From: Actinocatenispora rupis
GTDB taxonomy: Bacteria; Actinomycetota; Actinomycetes; Mycobacteriales; Micromonosporaceae
Direction: 5' to 3'
Assembly: GCF_016861975.1 (NCBI RefSeq)
Contig: NZ_BOMB01000033.1
Span: forward strand, 1-64,000
DNA length: 64,000 nucleotides
Part shown: one piece after another, positions 8,737 through 17,285 of the stretch
Numbering within the stretch: the first letter of the stretch is position 1
How the letters are laid out: every line of letters begins with the position of its first letter
Translations under genes and position numbers: made by a program
The notes under the pieces: generated by a model
What the model saw: only the letters and a program-made list of their open reading frames with translations
The model's database searches: none
Told to the model about the DNA's origin: nothing

Positions 8737-9684
8737 TCAGGCGCGCTTCTGCTCGCGGTAGTAGCGCTCGGCGCCGGGATGCAGCGGCACCGGGTACGTG
8801 TCGATCGCGGAGCGCGGGTCGAGCTGCCGGCCCTCCGGGTGCGCGCGGGCGAGCCGCGGTTTGGCGACGAACAGCAGCCGGGTGAGCTGGTACGCGGACT
8901 CGGCGCCGATGGTGTGCGGTACGGCCAGGATGTTCGGGATCGACACCGTGGTCACCGACGACAGGCCGTACGCGTTGGTCGGGATCCAGCCCGAGGCGTA
9001 CACCTCGCCGTACTGGCTGCGCATGGTGTCGAGGTACTGGCCGAGGTCGAGCAGGCGTACCGGGGAGTCGCCGTCGGTGACGAACTTGGCGATGGCCGGC
9101 GTGGGCAGCCCGCCGGAGAAGAAGAACGCGTCGACGACGCCGGCCCGCAGCGCGGCGATCGAGTCGTGCAGGTCGAGCCGGTGCCGTTCGAACCCGCGCA
9201 GGGTGATGCCGGCGGCGGCGAGCATCCGGGTCGCGACGATCTCCGTGCCGGAGCCGGGCGCGCCGGTGGACACCGGTCGCCCGGCCAGCCCGTCCAGGTC
9301 CTTCATCTGGCTCTCCGCGCGGACCACCAGGTGCACGTAGTCGGAGTAGAGCCCGGCGAGGGCGCGCAGCGGGTACTTGGCGTCGAACGGTCCGCGCCCG
9401 GACTGCGCCTCGTCCGCCACGTCGACCGTACTGAAGGCGAGCCGGGCCCGGCCGTCGCGGAGCCGTTCCTGGTTGTCGGCGGATCCGCTGGTGACGAGCG
9501 GATCGGAGCGCCACCGGGTGCGGAGGGTGACCGACAGCGCACGGCCGAGCGGCCAGTACACCCCGCCGTCCTCGCCGGCGGACAGCGGCAGCGGCGGCCG
9601 CGGCACCTCCTCCTCGGTACAGCCGGGCAGCAGTGCGGCGGCGCCCGCGGCGACGAGCCCGCCCAGCAGTCGGCGCCGCTTCAC
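8737..9684 (-). CDS. TAXI-family solute-binding lipoprotein
   Basis: 315 residues. Positively charged start MKRRRLLGG, hydrophobic segment and lipobox LPGC (Cys22) make it a lipoprotein. The rest matches TAXI-type TRAP-transporter receptors: SAGEDGGVYWPLGRAL, SADNQERLRDGRARLAF, STGAPGSGTEIVATRML and the HPGAERYYRE end. Its ATG overlaps the histidine-kinase stop codon (ATGA), so it is translated with that kinase. No TRAP membrane subunits are visible beside it, so it may be a ligand sensor for the kinase rather than a transport receptor; that role is inferred. Confidence 0.85.
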   Translation of the reverse strand: MKRRRLLGGLVAAGAAALLPGCTEEEVPRPPLPLSAGEDGGVYWPLGRALSVTLRTRWRSDPLVTSGSADNQERLRDGRARLAFSTVDVADEAQSGRGPFDAKYPLRALAGLYSDYVHLVVRAESQMKDLDGLAGRPVSTGAPGSGTEIVATRMLAAAGITLRGFERHRLDLHDSIAALRAGVVDAFFFSGGLPTPAIAKFVTDGDSPVRLLDLGQYLDTMRSQYGEVYASGWIPTNAYGLSSVTTVSIPNILAVPHTIGAESAYQLTRLLFVAKPRLARAHPEGRQLDPRSAIDTYPVPLHPGAERYYREQKRA

Positions 9685-11096
9685 CCCGCCACCTCCGCGT
9701 ACTGCTCGTCGTACGGGGCGGGGTCGGGTGGCCGGGCGGCGAGCCGTACCCGGGCGTCGACTCCGGTGGGGAACGCGTGGCGGAGTTCGAGCTGGCCGCC
9801 GGACGCCGTGACGAGGGCGTCGGCGATGGCGAGGCCGAGCCCGGCGCCGGCCTGGTTACGGTCGGAATGCCGGCGCCAGAACGGTTTCACCGCGCTCGCG
9901 AGCTGGTCGTCGGTCATGCCCGGGCCGTCGTCGGTGACGTGCACGTCCACCCACGCCCGGCCGGTACGTACCGCTATGTCCACTGTGGACCCTCGTCCGC
10001 CGTTCTTGATCGCGTTGTGCACCAGGGCGTCGATCACCTGGTCGAGCGTCTCGGACGCGGCGCGTACCGGGGCGGTGTCGACGCCGGAACGGGTCAGCGT
10101 CACGCCCTCCGCCTCCGCGACCGGCTGCCAGGACGCGACCCGCGCGTCGGCGATCGCGCCGGCGTCCAGGTCGACCAGCTCCGCCTGCTCGGCCCCGGTC
10201 CGCACGAACGTCAGCAGCGACTCGAAGATCGCGGCGAGCCGGTCCACCTCCTCCAGGACGAGCCGGTGGTCCTCCGCCGCCTCGACCGGTACCGCGTCGC
10301 CCAGGTTCTCCACCCGCAGCCGTACGGTCGCGAGCGGCGTCCGCAACTGGTGGCTGGCGTACGAGATGAAGCCGCGCTGGCGTTCGATCAGGGTGGCGAG
10401 CCGGTCCGCCATGGTGTTGAACGACGTGGCGAACCGGCGTAACTCGGGCGGACCCGTGTCGTCGTGTACACGTTCGGTCAGCTCGCCGCGACTGATCGCG
10501 TGCGTGACCTCGTCGAGTTCGTTGAGCGGGCGGGCCAGCCAGCGGGTGATCGGCACCGCGAGCGCCGCGCCGATCGCCAGGATCACCAGGCCGATCGCGG
10601 CGAGGACCGCCAGCTGCTGGGCGATCGTGGCGCGCAGGCTGCCGGTCGGCGACACCGTCACCACGACGCCGGTGATCATGCCGGAGTTGCCGATCGGCTC
10701 CGCGACCACCATCGGCGCGTCCTGCCACGGCCACACCACGCCGCTGGCCTGCGCCCGGGTACCGGACAGCGCCGCCTGGAACGCGCCGCGCACGCCCTCG
10801 GAGAACGGGTCGATGCCGCCGCGCGAGGCGAGCCGGATCGTGCCGTCCGGCAACACGATCGCGACACCCACCCCGTACAGCCGGTCGTACTCGGTCATCT
10901 CGGTCTGGAGCACCGACGTGTACCGGCTGGGCAGCGCCTGCTCGGCGATCGAGGCGAACCGGGTCGTGTCGTTGACCCGGTCGATGAACACGCTCTGCGT
11001 CTCCCGCTGCGCGATCGCCACCGACAGCGGCACCAGGAACGCCACGAGCGCCACACCCAGCAGCGACAGGTACGCGATGAGCAACCGGCGCCGCAT
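9681..11096 (-). CDS. sensor histidine kinase
   Basis: 471 residues. Two membrane helices (about 6-28 and 160-182) bracket a 130-residue extracellular sensor region; a HAMP domain follows (about 183-236), then the dimerisation domain with the phospho-acceptor His249 in SHQLRTPLATVRL, and an ATPase domain with HNAIKNGG (N box), DDGPGM (G1) and GAGLGLAIA (G2). Second gene of a regulator-kinase-binding protein operon: 12 nt after the regulator, 4-nt overlap with the TAXI lipoprotein. It probably senses a small molecule presented by that lipoprotein. A perfect palindrome GTCCACTGTGGAC (9978-9990) lies within the coding sequence. Confidence 0.93.
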   Translation of the reverse strand: MRRRLLIAYLSLLGVALVAFLVPLSVAIAQRETQSVFIDRVNDTTRFASIAEQALPSRYTSVLQTEMTEYDRLYGVGVAIVLPDGTIRLASRGGIDPFSEGVRGAFQAALSGTRAQASGVVWPWQDAPMVVAEPIGNSGMITGVVVTVSPTGSLRATIAQQLAVLAAIGLVILAIGAALAVPITRWLARPLNELDEVTHAISRGELTERVHDDTGPPELRRFATSFNTMADRLATLIERQRGFISYASHQLRTPLATVRLRVENLGDAVPVEAAEDHRLVLEEVDRLAAIFESLLTFVRTGAEQAELVDLDAGAIADARVASWQPVAEAEGVTLTRSGVDTAPVRAASETLDQVIDALVHNAIKNGGRGSTVDIAVRTGRAWVDVHVTDDGPGMTDDQLASAVKPFWRRHSDRNQAGAGLGLAIADALVTASGGQLELRHAFPTGVDARVRLAARPPDPAPYDEQYAEVAG

Positions 11097-11108
11097 CAGG
11101 CCCTCCCG

Positions 11109-11777
11109 CTACGAGACATGCCCGGCGCCCTCCGGGTCGAACCGGTAGCCGACGCCGTGCACCGCCTCGATCCGGCCGGCGGCCGAGATCTTCGAGCGCA
11201 GCGAGCCGATGTGCACCTCCAGGGTCCGCGCGGCGCCCGGCCAGGTGGCCCGCCACACCTCCATGATCAACCGGTGCCGCGGGACGACCGCACCCGCCTC
11301 CCGCGCCAACACCACGAGCAGCTCGTACTCCTTGGGGCGCAACGCGACCGGGGCGTCGGCGACCGACACCTGCCGCGCGTCCAGGTCGATGCGCAGCGCG
11401 CCGACCGCGACCGGGCCGGCGGGCCGCGGCCGGTGCCGGCGCAGCACCGCCTCGATCCGCGCGGTCAGCTCCGCCATGCTGAACGGCTTGACCAGGTAGT
11501 CGTCCGCACCGGTACGCAGGCCGAGTACGCGGTCGCGTTCCTCGCCGCGCGCGGTCAGCACGATCACCGCCACGTCGGAACGGCCCTGCAACTGTTTGCA
11601 GACCGCGAGCCCGTCCATGTCCGGCAGGCCGAGATCCAGCAGTACGAGATCGCAGGGCGGCGCGGCGAGCGCCTCGGCACCCGTCCCGACATGTGTCACC
11701 CCGTAGCCACGTCGTCGCAGTGCGACGCACAACGCGTCGGCCAGTCGCACGTCGTCTTCGACCACGAGGATTTCCAC
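11109..11777 (-). CDS. OmpR-family response regulator
   Basis: 222 residues from a GTG start with GGAG upstream. Receiver domain: EDD at 7-9, phospho-acceptor Asp48 in LLDLGLPDMDG, Thr in VLTARGEE, Lys97 in LVKPFS. The C-terminal half is a winged helix (RPKEYELLVVLARE..., LEVHIGSLRSKI..., VHGVGYRF), as in PhoB/OmpR proteins. First gene of the operon with the kinase and TAXI lipoprotein; its targets may include its own promoter in the 226-bp divergent spacer shared with the WhiA-like gene. Confidence 0.94.
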   Translation of the reverse strand: MEILVVEDDVRLADALCVALRRRGYGVTHVGTGAEALAAPPCDLVLLDLGLPDMDGLAVCKQLQGRSDVAVIVLTARGEERDRVLGLRTGADDYLVKPFSMAELTARIEAVLRRHRPRPAGPVAVGALRIDLDARQVSVADAPVALRPKEYELLVVLAREAGAVVPRHRLIMEVWRATWPGAARTLEVHIGSLRSKISAAGRIEAVHGVGYRFDPEGAGHVS

Positions 11778-12003
11778 ATCACGCTCCGTACTCGATCACC
11801 GGTGCTGCACGTGGGCTGCTCAATGTTTGCTCAACGATCGTCCCCGAGGCGCGCCCAGCAGTCCAGATACACCTATGGTCACGATCAATCGGAGTGCGCG
11901 GACCCGGCGGTTCCGGGCCCGAAGGCTCCCGCAGGGGTGCCGACAGGGATGGCGCCGACAACCCATCCCGGCCGGACCTCTCCAGCCGACCGAGGAGGAC
12001 ACC

Positions 12004-12738
12004 ATGCTTCCAGATCTGGCGGCGTTGCGCCGACGACTGTCGGCCGGTCCCATCGACGCCCGTACCGCGCTGGCCGAGGCCGCCGTGCTCTACCGCGCGG
12101 TGACACCCCCCAGCGGCGGCCGTGAGCCGCGCGGCTCCGCCATCGGCGTACTGGCCGAGCCCGAGACGCTGACCTCGTTCGACACCGCCGACGCGGCCCA
12201 CCGCTTCGCCGGCGCCGTACGGCAGGGCACCGGGGTCGCCGCCCGCGTCGACAGCCGCGTACTCGGCATCCGGCACCGGCACGAGATGCACTTCGTCCTC
12301 GCCGCGCCCGAGAACCACACCGCCGTACTCGGCGCCCTGTCCGGCGGGTGGCGCGGCGCGACCGCGGCCGTCAGCATGGCACCGGTCGGCCTCGGTACGC
12401 CCGCGAGCCGGCGCGCCCCCGCCACCGCCGCCGCGATCTGGCGCGGCCTGCTGCTCACCACCACCCCGGTCCGCAACGCCGCCGGGCTGCGGCTGCGGAT
12501 CCGCGACACCGACCTGCTGGCCCTCGCCGTACGGTCCGCGCAGACGCTCGGTGTCGTCACCCGCGCCCGCGCCACCTCCGGCCTCGGCATCCTCTGCGTC
12601 GAGGAGCAGGAGTCGGTGAACCGGCTGCTGGAACGCCTGCTGCCGCGCATCCCCGGCCAGCGTCGCGGCGCCACCACCCGACCCGCCGGTACGACCCGGC
12701 CCCTCGCGCCCGGCCGTCGGCTCACCGCCGTACGCTGA
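12004..12738 (+). CDS. WhiA-like LAGLIDADG-domain protein lacking the HTH
   Basis: 244 residues; the ATG has GAGGAGG about 6 nt upstream. I do not find a named annotation with certainty, but the order of conserved stretches resembles the N-terminal two-repeat homing-endonuclease-like half of the sporulation regulator WhiA: an early AEAAVLYR, SFDTADAAHRFAGAVRQ (compare the ELDTxxxARRL region of WhiA), then IWRGLLLTTTP (compare WRGAFL) and LALAVRSAQTLGVVTRARAT...LLERLLP (compare LALVGAARRLG...AREV...LLTRLGA). WhiA continues with a helix-turn-helix after this; here the protein ends in a basic, Pro/Thr-rich tail (residues 217-244). The comparison is from memory and by eye. It stands alone, divergent from the two-component operon. 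Confidence 0.55.
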   Translation: MLPDLAALRRRLSAGPIDARTALAEAAVLYRAVTPPSGGREPRGSAIGVLAEPETLTSFDTADAAHRFAGAVRQGTGVAARVDSRVLGIRHRHEMHFVLAAPENHTAVLGALSGGWRGATAAVSMAPVGLGTPASRRAPATAAAIWRGLLLTTTPVRNAAGLRLRIRDTDLLALAVRSAQTLGVVTRARATSGLGILCVEEQESVNRLLERLLPRIPGQRRGATTRPAGTTRPLAPGRRLTAVR

Positions 12739-12904
12739 GCGCCCCCTCGTCCCCTCCCCATCGCTGCCGGCGTCGCCGCACGGGTAGGCACCCCCCGCCC
12801 ACACCCGTCCGGCGGCGCCGGCAGTGTCGCGTCCACGGCGCGCACCCGCCGGAGGTCCGAGGCGATACCCTGTGCGGTTCGCCTGTCGACCTCGGGAGGG
12901 ACAC

Positions 12905-14695
12905 ATGAGACAGGTTCTGGCGGCGGTGGCCGCGAGCGCGTGCGTGGTGGGCGTGCTCGCCGGCGGTACGACGGCGGCGAGTGCCGCGCCGCGCGACGTG
13001 CACCTCACCGTGCTCGGTACGACCGACGTGCACGGGCACGTGCTCAACTGGGACTACTTCAAGAACGCGCCGTACTCCGACGCGAAGGGCAACAGCGTCG
13101 GGCTGGCGCAGGTGTCCACAGTGGTCAATCAGGTACGCGCGGAGCGCGGCGCCGGCTCGACCCTGTTGGTGGACAACGGCGACGTCATCCAGGGCACCCC
13201 GCTCGACTCGTACTACGCGACGGTCGACCCGATCACGAAGACCGGCGCGACGCACCCGATGTCCGCCGCGATGAACGCGATGCACTACGACGCGGGCGCG
13301 GTCGGCAACCACGAGTTCAACTTCGGCGTGGACTACCTGCGGGCGTACCAGAAGCAGCTCGGGTTTCCGTTGCTGGCGGGCAACGTCACCGACCACCGGA
13401 CCGGCGCGCCCGCGTTCGAGCCGTACGTGATCCGGACGATGCACCCGAAGGGCGCGCCGCCGGTGAAGGTCGGCCTGCTCGGGTTGACCACGCCCGGCAG
13501 CGCCATCTGGGACAAGGACAAGGTGTCCGGCCGGCTCGACTTCACCGGTGTCGTCGAGGGCGCGAAGAAGTGGGTGCCGCGGGTCCGCGCGGCCGGCGCC
13601 GACGTGGTGATCGTGCTCGCGCACTCCGGCATCGACACCTCCTCCTCGTACGGGGACGCGTTGCCGTGGCCGGAGAACGCGTCGAAGCAGATCGCCGAGG
13701 AGGTACCGGGGATCGACGCGATCCTCGCCGGCCACACGCACCTGAACAACGCCGAGGTGGTCGCCACCAACAAGCAGACCGGCAAGCGGGTCGTCATCTC
13801 GCAGCCCGGCCTGTGGGGCGAGCGGGTGTCCCGCTTCGACCTGACCCTGACCCGCAGCCACGGCCGGTACTCGGTGTCCACAGTGGACTCGTCGCTGCTG
13901 GACCCGGCGAAGGCCGCGCCGGACCCGGCGGTCGTCGCGGCCACGAAGACCCAGCACGCCGCCACCATCTCGTACGTCAACTCGGTGATCGGGTCGTCCA
14001 CCGGGGACATGCCGGCCGGGCCGTGCCGCTACTCCGACTGCGCCGCACTGCATTTCATCAACCAGGTACAGACCGAGACGGTGCACGCCGCGCTCGCCGG
14101 CGGCCCCGACGCCGACGTGCCGGTACTCTCGATCGCGGCACCGTTCAACCGGGACGGCGGAGTGCACTCCGGTGACGTCACCGTGCGGGACATCGCCGGG
14201 CTGTACGAGTACGACAACACGCTGCTGGGCGTCGAGCTGACCGGCGCGCAGCTCAAGCCGTACCTGGAGAAGTCGGCGGAGTACTACCGGCAGGTGTCCG
14301 GGACGGGACCGTACGCCGCGGACGACATCACCAACGCGCCGACCACCGACTCCCCCAACGGCACCCCGGACTACCTGTACGACGTGATGTCCGGCGTGAC
14401 GTACGACGTGGACATCGCCAAGCCGGCCGGCCAGCGCATCGAGAACCTTGCGTACCAAGGGAAGCCGGTCGCCGACGACGCGAAGTTCGTGCTCGCCGTC
14501 AACAACTACCGGCAGTCCGGCGGGGGCAACTTCCCCGGCGTGACGACCGCGCCGGTGGTGTACAACGCGCAGGTGGAGATCCGGCAGTCGCTGATCGACT
14601 GGGTGCAGGCCAAGGGCACCATCGACCCGGCGCAGTTCCCCGCGACCGACTGGCGACTCGTCGCCGACGGCCAGCCGGTCCAGGTCACCGGTTGA
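12905..14695 (+). CDS. secreted 5'-nucleotidase / 2',3'-cyclic phosphodiesterase
   Basis: 596 residues with GGGAGGG before the ATG. A signal peptide ends near ASAAP (28). The metallophosphatase motifs follow in order: TTDVHGHV (Asp41, His43), DNGDVIQG, GNHEFNFG, LAHSGID and AGHTHLN, which bind a dinuclear metal centre. The C-terminal 5'-nucleotidase domain holds the substrate-stacking part (AAPFNRDGGVHSGDVTVRD, NNYRQSGGGNFPG). Enzymes of this UshA/CpdB type hydrolyse extracellular nucleotides or cyclic nucleotides so that nucleoside and phosphate can be taken up. Contains GTCCACAGTGGAC at 13876. A strong hairpin directly follows the gene. Confidence 0.92.
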   Translation: MRQVLAAVAASACVVGVLAGGTTAASAAPRDVHLTVLGTTDVHGHVLNWDYFKNAPYSDAKGNSVGLAQVSTVVNQVRAERGAGSTLLVDNGDVIQGTPLDSYYATVDPITKTGATHPMSAAMNAMHYDAGAVGNHEFNFGVDYLRAYQKQLGFPLLAGNVTDHRTGAPAFEPYVIRTMHPKGAPPVKVGLLGLTTPGSAIWDKDKVSGRLDFTGVVEGAKKWVPRVRAAGADVVIVLAHSGIDTSSSYGDALPWPENASKQIAEEVPGIDAILAGHTHLNNAEVVATNKQTGKRVVISQPGLWGERVSRFDLTLTRSHGRYSVSTVDSSLLDPAKAAPDPAVVAATKTQHAATISYVNSVIGSSTGDMPAGPCRYSDCAALHFINQVQTETVHAALAGGPDADVPVLSIAAPFNRDGGVHSGDVTVRDIAGLYEYDNTLLGVELTGAQLKPYLEKSAEYYRQVSGTGPYAADDITNAPTTDSPNGTPDYLYDVMSGVTYDVDIAKPAGQRIENLAYQGKPVADDAKFVLAVNNYRQSGGGNFPGVTTAPVVYNAQVEIRQSLIDWVQAKGTIDPAQFPATDWRLVADGQPVQVTG

Positions 14696-14701
14696 CGCGC
14701 G

Positions 14702-14735
14702 CCGGCCCCCGGTCGGCACCACGACCGGGGGCCGG
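14702..14735 (+). terminator. terminator of the nucleotidase gene
   Basis: 14-bp perfect stem (CCGGCCCCCGGTCG / CGACCGGGGGCCGG) with a GCACCA loop, starting 6 bp after the nucleotidase stop. No T-run follows, as is common in actinomycetes. Confidence 0.75.
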
Positions 14736-14743
14736 ATCCGCGA

Positions 14744-14749
14744 TAGGGT
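14744..14749 (+). promoter_or_regulatory. -10 box of a leaderless transcript
   Basis: TAGGGT ends 6 nt before the ATG of the LysE gene, leaving no room for a Shine-Dalgarno. The spacing places transcription start at or next to the start codon. Confidence 0.55.
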
Positions 14750-14755
14750 CGGCGG

Positions 14756-15529
14756 ATGGGGCATCTGCTGCCGTTCCTCGGGTTGTGCGTGCTGATCACC
14801 GTTACCCCCGGCCTGGACACCGCGGTCGTCGTACGCGGGGTGCTGCGCGGCGGCCGCGACGCTGGCCTGCGTACGGCGGTGGGCTGTGCCGCGGGGCTGT
14901 TCGTACACGCCACGCTCGTCGCGGTCGGGCTGGCCGAACTGTTGCTGCGCAGCGCGACCGCGTTCGAGGTGGTGAAGGTGACGGGCGCGGCGCTGCTCGT
15001 CGTACTGGGCGGCCGCTCCCTCTGGTCCGCCCTACGACCGTCCACATCGGACACACTCGCGCCGCCGGCGACGACCGGAGCGGAGGCCGGGACGTCCGGG
15101 CGACCGGCGGCACTCGGGACGGCCGCGACGCCTCCCGGGGCGGACCCGCGTACCGGGGCGTCCGTGGGGCCCGGGATGGCCGTGGCCGCAACGGATTCCG
15201 CCGGTTCGGACACCGGATCGGGTCGGGTGCGCGGCGGGACGCCGTTCCTGCAGGGGTTGCTGTGCAACCTGACCAACCCGAAGGCGACGCTGTTCTTCGT
15301 CGCCAGCCTGCCGCAGTTCGTGCCGGCGGACCGGCCGGCGGTCGCGGTTCCGACCGCGCTGGGACTGGCCTGCATCGCCGTCCTGTTCAGCCTCACCGGC
15401 CTGAGCGCGGTCGCGCTCGCGGTGCACCGGGTCCGCCACCTGCTGCGGTCCCGCCGGGTCCGCCGGATCCAGGACGCCCTGCTCGGTACGACGCTGGTCG
15501 CGCTCGGCGTCCGCGTCGCGACCGAGTGA
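14756..15529 (+). CDS. LysE/RhtB-family amino-acid exporter
   Basis: 257 residues. The N-terminal half reads as RhtB: FLGLCVLITVTPGLDTAVVVRG, with the TPGxD signature, then two more helices up to about residue 92. The C-terminal half carries FLQGLLCNLTNPKATLFFVASLPQF and the last three helices. These proteins export amino acids or derivatives by proton antiport. Odd feature: about 65 residues rich in Ala, Gly, Thr and Pro (roughly 95-160) are inserted between helices 3 and 4, making it longer than the usual 205-215 residues. The insert opens with RPSTSD, encoded by one copy of the GTCCACATCGGA repeat. Likely translated from a leaderless mRNA. Confidence 0.87.
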   Translation: MGHLLPFLGLCVLITVTPGLDTAVVVRGVLRGGRDAGLRTAVGCAAGLFVHATLVAVGLAELLLRSATAFEVVKVTGAALLVVLGGRSLWSALRPSTSDTLAPPATTGAEAGTSGRPAALGTAATPPGADPRTGASVGPGMAVAATDSAGSDTGSGRVRGGTPFLQGLLCNLTNPKATLFFVASLPQFVPADRPAVAVPTALGLACIAVLFSLTGLSAVALAVHRVRHLLRSRRVRRIQDALLGTTLVALGVRVATE

Positions 15530-15606
15530 CCGCCGCGGGCGCCGGCCGGGCACAGCGCCGTACCGCCGGGCGTCCGCGGGCACACCACACCACCGAGGGG
15601 ACCGCC

Positions 15607-16962
15607 ATGCCGCACGACGCGACACACCTGGCCGACCTGCTGGACGCCGAACTGGACCAGGCCGCGGAGACCGGCCACGACGTGACCGCCGTCCGCGCCC
15701 GGTACGCGGCGCTCGGTGCCACGCCCGCCGCCGCCGACCTGGCCGTACTGCTGGACGAGCTGGCCGGGGCGGACCACCTCGGGCCGGGCGCCGACCGGTA
15801 CGAGGAGCCGTCGGCGCTGGCCGCGATCACCGCCGGCTGGCCCGGCGACGACGACACACCCGCGCCGCTCGACGACCGGTACGACGAGGCGGTGCGCGGG
15901 GCGTGGCTGGGCCGGATCGCCGGAAACATGCTGGGCAAGCCGATCGAGGAGGGCGACCACTGGACCCGCGACCGGATCCGGTCGTTCCTGGAACTGTCCG
16001 GCGCGTACCCGCTGACGGACTACGTGCCGGTGCCCGACCCGGTGCCGGCCGGATATGTGCTGCGCGACAACTGGACGGAGACCACGCGCGGGCGGGTGGA
16101 CGGCAGCTCGCGGGACGACGACGTCGACTACACGATCCTCGGGCTGCACCTGCTGGAGCTGCACGGCGCCGGTCTGCGGCCCGACCACGTCGCCGCCGGC
16201 TGGCTGCATCTCCTGCCGTACCACCAGACCTACACCGCGGAACGCGTCGCGTACCGGAACCTGGTCGACGGGCTGGCCGCGCCGGACACGGCGACGGTGC
16301 GCAACCCGTACCGGGAGTGGATCGGTGCGCTGATCCGCGCGGACGTCTTCGGCTACGTGTACCCGGGCGAGCCGGCCGCGGCGGCGCGGCTGGCGTACCA
16401 GGACGCGGCGCTGTCCCATGTGGCGAACGGGATCTACGGCGAGATGTGGGCGGCGGCGTTGGTGTCGCTGGCGTTCGTGGAGCCCGATCCGGCCGAGCTG
16501 CTGCGCCGTTCCCTGCGGTACGTGCCGGCGCGGTCCCGGCTCGCGGAGACGCTCGCCGCGGTGCTCGCGTCGTACCGGCGGGGGGCGGGTTGGGAGGAGG
16601 CGATGGCCGAACTGGACGCGACCACCGGGCACTACTCGTGGGTGCACACGGTCAACAACGCCGGCGTACTCGCGGCGGGCCTGCTGTGGGGCGGCGGCGA
16701 CTTCACCCGGACCGTGGCGCTGACCGTACAGGGCGGGCTGGACACCGACTCGAACGGCGCGACCGCGGGCTCGGTCGCCGGCATCCTGACCGGCGCGGCC
16801 GGCATCCCTCCACAGTGGACGGAACCGCTGCGCGACCGGGTACGCAGCGCGCTGTTCGGCTTCGACGGCGTACGGATCAGCGACCTGGCCGCGCGCACCG
16901 CCGCGCTCGCCCGCCGCCTGCGTACCCGATCGGCGGATGCACCGGTGTCGACCGGTTCGTGA
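15607..16962 (+). CDS. ADP-ribosylglycohydrolase family protein
   Basis: 451 residues with GAGGGG upstream of the ATG. The domain starts near residue 95 (RGAWLGRIAGNMLGKPIEEG) and contains the magnesium-binding features of ADP-ribosylhydrolases: DDDVDYTILGLHLLE and, near the end, GGLDTDSNGATAGSVAGIL (the DTDxxGA motif). Members remove ADP-ribose from arginine or other residues, or act on ADP-ribosyl metabolites. About 95 N-terminal residues, acidic and helical, lie before the catalytic domain and have no motif I recognise. No ADP-ribosyltransferase is encoded nearby. TCCACAGTGGA occurs at 16809. Confidence 0.87.
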   Translation: MPHDATHLADLLDAELDQAAETGHDVTAVRARYAALGATPAAADLAVLLDELAGADHLGPGADRYEEPSALAAITAGWPGDDDTPAPLDDRYDEAVRGAWLGRIAGNMLGKPIEEGDHWTRDRIRSFLELSGAYPLTDYVPVPDPVPAGYVLRDNWTETTRGRVDGSSRDDDVDYTILGLHLLELHGAGLRPDHVAAGWLHLLPYHQTYTAERVAYRNLVDGLAAPDTATVRNPYREWIGALIRADVFGYVYPGEPAAAARLAYQDAALSHVANGIYGEMWAAALVSLAFVEPDPAELLRRSLRYVPARSRLAETLAAVLASYRRGAGWEEAMAELDATTGHYSWVHTVNNAGVLAAGLLWGGGDFTRTVALTVQGGLDTDSNGATAGSVAGILTGAAGIPPQWTEPLRDRVRSALFGFDGVRISDLAARTAALARRLRTRSADAPVSTGS

Positions 16963-17024
16963 CTGTTCCGGCAGCGATCGGCGCCGATGGCCCGACCGCT
17001 GCCGGTACCGGCGGCGGCGCGCCC

Positions 17025-17044
17025 ACCGTACCCTCGGGTACGGT
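17025..17044. repeat. 20-bp perfect inverted repeat
   Basis: ACCGTACCC-TC-GGGTACGGT, 9-bp arms with a 2-bp centre, 62 bp after the ADP-ribosylglycohydrolase stop. Geometry suits a protein-binding site more than a terminator, because the loop would be too small. It lies about 160 bp upstream of the Trp-leader peptide and could be its operator. Function inferred only. Confidence 0.5.
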
Positions 17045-17204
17045 GTCGACCGGGCCCGGGATCCCTTGTGTCCCAGCGGTTCCGGTGTTTCGGAAGGATC
17101 CGGCGGGAGTTGCCGAAAACGACGCCGATAGATGGCTACATCGAGTAGCGTCTTGCTTACCGACGGCGATACGGCCGCCGGAACACACCTCTCAGGGAGC
17201 CATC

Positions 17205-17261
17205 ATGATCGCAATCTTCTCGCACGGGTTCGCGTTCTTCCTCCGCTCCTGGTGGCTGTGA
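17205..17261 (+). CDS. orphan Trp-codon leader peptide
   Basis: An 18-codon frame, MIAIFSHGFAFFLRSWWL, with an AGGGAG Shine-Dalgarno 5-10 nt before the ATG. It contains tandem Trp codons (TGG TGG at 17250-17255) three codons before the stop, and four Phe codons, as in transcription-attenuation leader peptides. A hairpin enclosing the Trp codons (17249-17256 with 17265-17272) and a terminator-like hairpin (17286-17314) follow. Unlike a normal trp leader, no biosynthetic gene lies downstream on this strand: the next gene is pgi, which converges on it. Either a trans-acting leader RNA/peptide or a relic. The peptide itself is hydrophobic and could also be a small membrane peptide. Confidence 0.5.
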   Translation: MIAIFSHGFAFFLRSWWL

Positions 17262-17272
17262 CCGGCCACCGG
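17249..17272 (+). promoter_or_regulatory. pause hairpin covering the Trp codons
   Basis: CTGGTGGC (17249-17256) pairs with GCCACCGG (17265-17272) with one G-T wobble and an 8-nt loop; it spans both Trp codons and the leader stop codon. This is the layout of the 1:2 pause structure in amino-acid attenuators. No convincing alternative antiterminator pairing was found by eye. Confidence 0.4.
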
Positions 17273-17285
17273 TGACAGACGCCGA

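Noticed and set aside
4717-11148. A plus-strand open frame of more than 2,100 codons opposite hrpA, the TAXI gene and the kinase
   Set aside because: It is the mirror of real genes in GC-rich DNA: composition is dominated by Arg, Val, Gln and Pro without domains, and the opposite strand carries complete, motif-rich proteins.
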